A stretch of DNA of 64,000 bases. It comes from Epiperipatus broadwayi. Taxonomy: Eukaryota; Onychophora; Udeonychophora; Euonychophora; Peripatidae. A program made the position numbers and the translations under genes. The stretch is taken from contig JAQFVV010012394.1 of NCBI GenBank assembly GCA_028023455.1, positions 18,802,353 to 18,866,352 on the forward strand, given 5' to 3'. Each line of letters opens with the position of its first letter. Position 1 is the first letter of the stretch. The notes under the pieces were generated by a model. The model ran no database searches. It saw only the letters and a list, made by a program, of their open reading frames with translations, and was not told the origin of the DNA. Positions 58,161 to 64,000 of this stretch are shown piece after piece.

Positions 58161-61100
58161 TGTAACAGAAATAAGAAAAACCCATTTGAAACAGTAAATA
58201 AAAATAGATAGAAGCATACAAATTAATGTAATGATGAAAAAGGCTGCTATTTTGTAACCGATAATAAATATATATAGATGAGTGGTAAAATGATAGTTAC
58301 TATAATTCAATAACTAAACACTAAACAGGATATATGATATGCTCCAGCGGTTCATTATTTGTAACCGAGTAAATTAAATGAGAAATGAATTTACTGTGTT
58401 AGCTAGAATACAATTTATAATTAAATAAGGATGACGCTAACATATAAATAAGAACATATGCATATCATGCTCTATTTGGGTGTCTATTTTTAATTAATTA
58501 AATATAACATTATAGCCCATTTGCAACTATCCTAAACATTAATTCTGTCACGCTAATAATGAAATAAATAAATTATCTCATTTCTCAATACTTAAAATAA
58601 CAAAATGAAAATTAAAACTATCATCATTAAAGATTTAATGATATTTAGATATTGGGGAAGTCATTTGAACAATAAAACATACTGGCCATTGTCATCAAAT
58701 AAAATAATATTAAATATAGCAACTGAATAAAATTACCCACTGTGAGATCCCTGGAGTGCATTTATGCTTATCTCCAATACTAGGTTCTTTTAACAAAGAA
58801 TCCTTCTCTATTCTTCTTTCCATGTATATAAGACCATTCATGGTCATATGCACACACTGGTGCTATTTATGACAACTTATAAAAAAAAATCATATAAAGT
58901 TAATATTATGAAGTTGGAAAGGGATTAAATCACTCTTTATTCAGTTTAGCTAAGTACATGTGTTTTCCCATGAGCGCTACTAGATTGTTTTAAATCTAGA
59001 TAAATATCTGTTTAGAGTGTACTGAGTTCAAACTCATTCGGTACATTTTTATCACACATGACTTGGATGACTAATGAAAAAAAAATGACACTCTTATATT
59101 TTACTCATGTCAATAAAATCATAAGATCCCCATATCACCAAAATTTATATAGATCAAGACTCTTATAGATATTGCTAGCTCATTTTACGTATATTGATGA
59201 ACAGACAAGTATAATCTTATTAATGGCTTCTAAACAAGCATCGTGAAGACCATTATTGATATTGATGGCCATTTAACTAGATTATTTATCACAATATAAA
59301 GGTAATAATGATGATGATAATAATATCATAATAATAATGATAATAATAGTGATGATGATACCAGCCATAGCTTATTAATAAACTCACAACAATAAATTTA
59401 TCTTTATAAACTCATAAGCACTTTTTAAAATCATCCCTTGTCAAAATGGGATTTAAATATTACATTCACTAGCATTTATATAAGTTTATGGTTATTTACT
59501 AAAATACTTTTATAGTTAAAACTAGGATTCAATAATACTAGTGATGATGACTGATCATCACGCATCTCTCCATGTGATATTCAACTTTCTATAAACCCTT
59601 ATTTACTAAATATATTAATTATGTTAAACATTAGATTTAATGCTTATAATTTATTTAATCAATGATGATGGCGATCATAACTCTTGTATAGTATTATTTG
59701 AAACAGTGTTTTAATCAATAATATATCCATCTTTGATGAGGATGATCAAAACTCATGGACACAACATAATTTTAGCTTTCTATTATTGAACTATAATTAT
59801 TAAAACTTGGTTATTATCAAGCATAATCCCTAAATACTTAAAGGTGAATCAACATTCTAGTTTATTTAACATTTTGCGAGCACTTTCTTAATATTTGTGA
59901 ATGCTGATGATTCTTAATATCTGCGAGCGATGATGATGATGATCATTTAAAACAATAGAATTAAGACAAGAAAAATACAACAATATTTTTAATAAGAACT
60001 CGAAACCAATTAAGATATATAATTATATTTTATTAATACTATTACTCTTTCTTTCTTTAAAATCAAATTTACTAATTAGATAAATGGCTTATTATTACAT
60101 TAATTCAATACAAAACTAATACAAAAATTTATATAAGCACAACCAAATAAATTTAATATATAAGTTTGTCATTTTTGGATATTTTAAAATAAGCTGGCTT
60201 AAAATGACATTAAAAAATATATTTCATGGAATGCTTACTTAAGACTTTCCTAACTTATTATATCATAAAAATAAATTTCATATGTAACGTGTGTTTTATT
60301 TCACTTCCATTCATATGTAATCCTTGCTTTTAAATTTACCATATTTAAACTAATCATGCATAACCTATTCTTTTGACATGTTTGTATAAGCAGTTACACA
60401 TGCACACACACCCTGTGATATGTCAACATATATTTTTAAAATGTGTTCCCTTATATTAGAGATTAATACATAAATCACATATATAAAAAAATATTCTTGC
60501 AACCTTGAGCAAAAGAAAATAAAATACATTATATCAATTTTAATATGCAACAAGATAAATAAAAAAAACATTATAAATGCATATATTTATAGGTTGCTCA
60601 TTATCATAACAAATGAAGAACAATAAAAAAAAACATTTCAATATTACAATGTATAATATAAAAAAAAATAATAAAAAATAATGAAAATTTAAGTTTAAAG
60701 ATTTAAACTGTGTTTGTGTTATGTTATGTGATATTGAGAATAACTATCGATAAACAAGCCTTTAATGTTTCTGTATCAAAAGAAAAAATGCTTTGACCAA
60801 TAAATTAAGGTTTACTTTTAATAAGTAAGAATAAAAGATCTGTTAATGAAAGTTCATAGTTACCCGATTATTTTCACTTCTTACAAATGTCTCAAGTTTG
60901 AATTTTCAGACTGCTTGTCTCATGTATAGCTTCAATAAGTTGATTTGCTCCATTTAAAAAAAAGGAAAGTTCTTGCAGATACTTTTAAGATAAACATGAA
61001 TTAATTGACTTGCTTACTTCTTCAATTTTAAAATTATTTATTGTTGATACTTTTGATAACGCTGAATTCGTTGACTGGCTTGCTTCTACCATTTCAAAAA

Positions 61101-62323
61101 GAGTTATTTCAAATACTTTTAGATAAGTATGAACTGGTGGATTTGCTTGTCTCTACCATTTTAAAAAAAAACATTGTAGACACTTTAGATGACTATGAGG
61201 AAAATTTTAACAAAAAAAATTGGTTGATAGCTTAATCAAACCTAATTATAAGGCCTTTATACATTTTTCTTTTCCTCTTCTTTCCCCTTCTCCCTCCATC
61301 CAAAGGTAATGAGCCTATAATAGACCAGGAGCCAGAAAAGAAGCATTTCAAATAGCTTGTGTGGTTGGCTTCAAACTCGATCATTTTGTTGGCTACTATT
61401 CGACTGGTATATGAGTCCATAGACAGATTAGTGAGCTAACCCATGATAGGAATTTCAAGAAGCAGAAACAATGGTTTTAGCAATGCAAATTCATTGTATT
61501 ATACACAGCAAAATATATTAATATCATTTCATAGAATTGTTAATAACTTCTTCCAAGAAATTCAATTTTGTTCCATTTTTTCTTTATCTTAATCTTGCTG
61601 GGAATTACTTATATATACGCACATCTTCGTCTATACTGACTTTAAAACAAGAGTCATTTTTTTCTTCCTCAATTTTTAAAAAGTGAAAAAAAAAACTGAT
61701 AGCTACATCTCCTTTTCCCAACATTAAAAAAAACTGACTGTCCTCTAAATATTGTTTCATTCATTTATATTGCGAATCTTTGATCAAAGAAAAGGACCAC
61801 CTGGAAATCTTATCTTGAAATAAAGATCAAAAATCAGAGTTTGACAAGTTTGATGGTCTGTCGCAATTTTACAAGAAAATTAATAATCACATTTTATTCC
61901 ATCAAAGCACCTCTTTTCTAAAAATAATCTTAGATACAGATAACACAAACAATAAAGCTGGCAATCTATAGTCACTAGAAATAGGTGTAAAAATGTTTTA
62001 TGTTTAAACATTCATACTCACACGTGTACATTTTCACATCCTAATCTACTAATCTTGATCGCTTTATTTTACACTTTCTTTCTGATCTACTTTGTTTAAT
62101 AAAAATATAGTTAAATAATTTCAACACCTTATTTAATAAAATATAATAAATCCCTATATTAAATATTGTTTCTCATTACCTTTTTCTTTTTATAACTGCG
62201 TATTTATTAACTATTTATAAACTATATAATAATAAATACACACATAAATCTATATATATAAAAGAAATTTTTTTTAAAATTAAATAATATATCTGTGTGT
62301 TTGAAATGAGTCATATACATACA
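58161..62323. repeat. long duplicated unit, copy 2 (uninterrupted)
   Basis: An uninterrupted 4.16-kb copy of the unit at 48663-55484. It starts TTTGTAACAGAAATAAGAAA, then GAAACAGTAAATAAA, and is clearly collinear from 58234. It ends GAAATGAGTCATATACAT. It preserves the pre-insertion sequence at 60402-60415. Differences from copy 1 are scattered substitutions and short indels, so the duplication is fairly recent. No full-length gene is present; the only protein-like trace is the 22-codon repeat at 60905-61235. Confidence 0.88.
60905..61235 (+). pseudogene. decayed 22-codon repeat, copy 2
   Basis: Units align from 60978, 61046, 61112 and 61179, at spacings of 68, 66 and 67 bp; a more diverged first unit begins near 60925. 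Patched frames give repeats of about 22 residues such as DTFDNAEFVDWLASTISKRV, DKYELVDLLVSTILKK and DTLDDYEENF, alternating acidic and Leu/Ile positions as in amphipathic helical repeats. Each unit differs by small indels, so the frame is broken. I know no family with this exact repeat. The 64-codon open frame at 61041-61235 starts at TTG and is a shifted view of it. Confidence 0.55.
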
Positions 62324-62526
62324 ATATATATATATCATTTAGCGAGATTTCAATTGATACTCATTCTTGCATTATTTTCATTGTAGCCATGACTCTTTTC
62401 AGTGGTTTTTTTTAGTAAATGTAGAAGAACATCAGAATTATTTTTTGCAGCTTTTTTTTTTACTATAGTGATAATCTTTTTTTTTTTAAAATAGGAAAAT
62501 TACTTTTGCTTTTACAATTTAATTTC

Positions 62527-62759
62527 ACAAAAATTATATCACATGCCATCCCCACACCAGCACATAATTGTTGTAAACAAAGGCAAAACTCTCCATACAG
62601 TAGTGCCACCCTGTGCCAAACAGTCTGGGGATATTGGATGAGTAGGCACTAGATAGGAATTTTATGCACAAGCCTTCTGGCATCCATTGATTACTCTGTT
62701 TGGCACGAGGTGGCACTACTGTATGGAGAGTTTTGCCTTTGTTTACAAAAATTATATCA
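62527..62759 (+). mobile_element. palindromic retroposed element, family F1, short copy
   Basis: Perfect 15-bp direct repeats ACAAAAATTATATCA lie at 62527-62541 and 62745-62759. A leader of about 40 nt (CATGCCATCCCCACACCAGC...) precedes an inverted repeat: GGCAAAACTCTCCATACAGT-AGTGCCACC at the left, GGTGGCACTACTGTATGGAG-AGTTTTGCC at the right. The middle keeps CTGGGGATATTGGATGAGTA from the F1 body but has lost the region with the hammerhead-like core. The 102-codon minus frame at 62534-62842 is a shadow of this element. Confidence 0.9.
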
Positions 62760-64000
62760 TTATATGCTGTTCTTCTTTGGTTCATGTAATAAAGGAATGA
62801 CCATACTGAAAATACAGTGCAATTTATTGTGATATGGATCACCCTAAAATGACTTCTCTTTAAATTAAATTAGGTGTTTTTGTGTATAAGTCATATACCT
62901 ATAATGAATCATGTTAAACATTCCATTGCCCCAAAATCTTTTTATATTAAATCTACCGTCCCACCATATCTTTTTCTTCATACAATTATCAAATAATTCT
63001 GTCACCATTCTACTGCTCCCTTGTCTTCTATTGCAATTTAATAAAACCTACTTCATTAGTTCTAATAACATATCCTAATATTTTTTATTGTTATCATAAA
63101 AACTTAAAATAAAAAAATCTTTACTGTTATCACACTTCTGTTTTTATGTTTATACAATTCTCCAATTTATCCTCTCCTTCTTTCAGCATCCTTCATTCCC
63201 ATATAAATACTTAATACTTTCCCTCTCTTATCTCTTCATATACCACACACATGGTCAAAATTCTTATTTTATTTTTGATTCCTTTTTTTTTTTTTTTTGG
63301 CATCCAAAATTCTTTGACAAATAATAAACTCCTATTGGTCTTATCATATATTCTTGCGTACCTTATATATTTTTATTCTTATATTACTACAAGCTAATTT
63401 TTTACATCTTTACAAAACAATAACTATTTTTCATATGGACTTTTCTAATACTTTATTTAGTGGCAGTTTCAATTAACAAGCAGTCTTCTTCAGATATTTT
63501 AAATCTTTCCCTTTAATTTTCCATAACTACTTTTTTCTCTAAAAACTTTTCTATTCTTTCTTTGCTAGCTTTATAATATTAATCTTTTTAATATTTTCCC
63601 TACACATGTATTTTATTTCTTAAATAAATATATAGAAATTAATTCTATTACCAAGTAAAATAGTTTCTGACTGCTAATCGCTTGCTGCTAATGAGAAGAG
63701 AGTTATGATTTGCTTGCATGATTTCAGTCTGAAATTTCCAGTTTTAATTGGTTGTTTGCTTAATTAAATTTATAATTTAAGTTTTTTAAATAAATGCATC
63801 TTTTTTTGCCTTCCAAATACTTTTCAATTCAGTTATTAAAAAGAAATTCATCTCCTTTCACTTTAAGAATCTTATTTATAATGTACAACTCCTAACCAAT
63901 GTGTATTCTATTATTTTTAAAATTCTATTAAAAATGTTTTGGAGGTCCTCGATCGTTATAAATACATTTCCAAATGTGAAAATGAATATCATATTTTCCT
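62760..64000. other. AT-rich DNA to the end of the window
   Basis: Pyrimidine-rich on the plus strand with a T18 tract near 63282. The minus strand may hold old LINE debris, but no motif was clear enough to call. No exon recognised. Confidence 0.4.

Noticed and set aside
58086-58310. Overlapping frames near the left edge of the second unit copy
   Set aside because: AT-rich and hydrophobic by composition; not preserved in the first copy.
62534-62842. 102-codon minus-strand frame
   Set aside because: It overlaps the F1 element almost completely and reads through both hairpin arms.

Overview
The window is very AT-rich, repeat-dense eukaryotic nuclear DNA. It has no operons, ribosome binding sites or long open frames. 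The only confident host coding sequence is a terminal exon of a nephrocystin-4-like gene (NPHP4) on the minus strand at 42523-42759. Nephrocystin-4 is a ciliary transition-zone protein, so the source is most likely a non-vertebrate metazoan with ciliated cells. I cannot name the species. Nearly all listed open frames (60-100 codons) are chance frames or shadows of repeats.

Layout. 1-5 kb: a 66-bp minisatellite, a palindromic retroposed element and a LINE fragment. 5-12 kb: tRNA-derived SINE copies and a long decayed LINE (about 7570-10250) into which a SINE and two palindromic elements are nested. 12-24 kb: mostly unrecognised AT-rich DNA with further palindromic elements and a pair of partial copies of an inverted-repeat DNA element. 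24-26 kb: a degenerate array of about 170-230 bp units followed by an 18S rRNA-derived fragment. 27.6-30 kb: three tandem minus-strand copies of the 3' end of a second LINE family. 30.4-31.2 kb: a compound palindrome. 32.6-34.3 kb: a LINE fragment and a miniature LTR retrotransposon with primer binding site, polypurine tract and a 657-bp LTR. 34-40 kb: minisatellites and short direct duplications. 40.9-42.8 kb: a full-length but diverged 5S rRNA-derived sequence, a weak candidate terminal exon on the plus strand, a large palindromic element and the NPHP4 terminal exon. 46.2-47.1 kb: a pogo/Tigger-like inverted-repeat element. 48.0-48.6 kb: another LINE 3' end with a nested SINE. 48.7-62.3 kb: two copies of a unit of about 4.2 kb; the first copy carries a 2,571-bp insertion that is absent from the second and holds an unrecognised 101-codon frame of higher G+C. 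Between the two copies lies a decayed two-module coding sequence on the minus strand.

The most unusual pattern is a recurring architecture. At least five sequence-unrelated families of hairpin element share an unpaired leader of about 33-75 nt, a long palindrome, and flanking direct repeats of 12-16 bp. Two 30-34 bp copies keep only the end of one family, and one of them still has a perfect 12-bp flanking repeat. Long target duplications and end-retaining truncated copies point to target-primed reverse transcription, not the cut-and-paste transposition usually assumed for foldback elements. One family also contains a hammerhead-ribozyme-like core. This set is the best candidate for something undescribed.

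All identities come from reading the sequence by eye. No search, alignment program or folding program was run.
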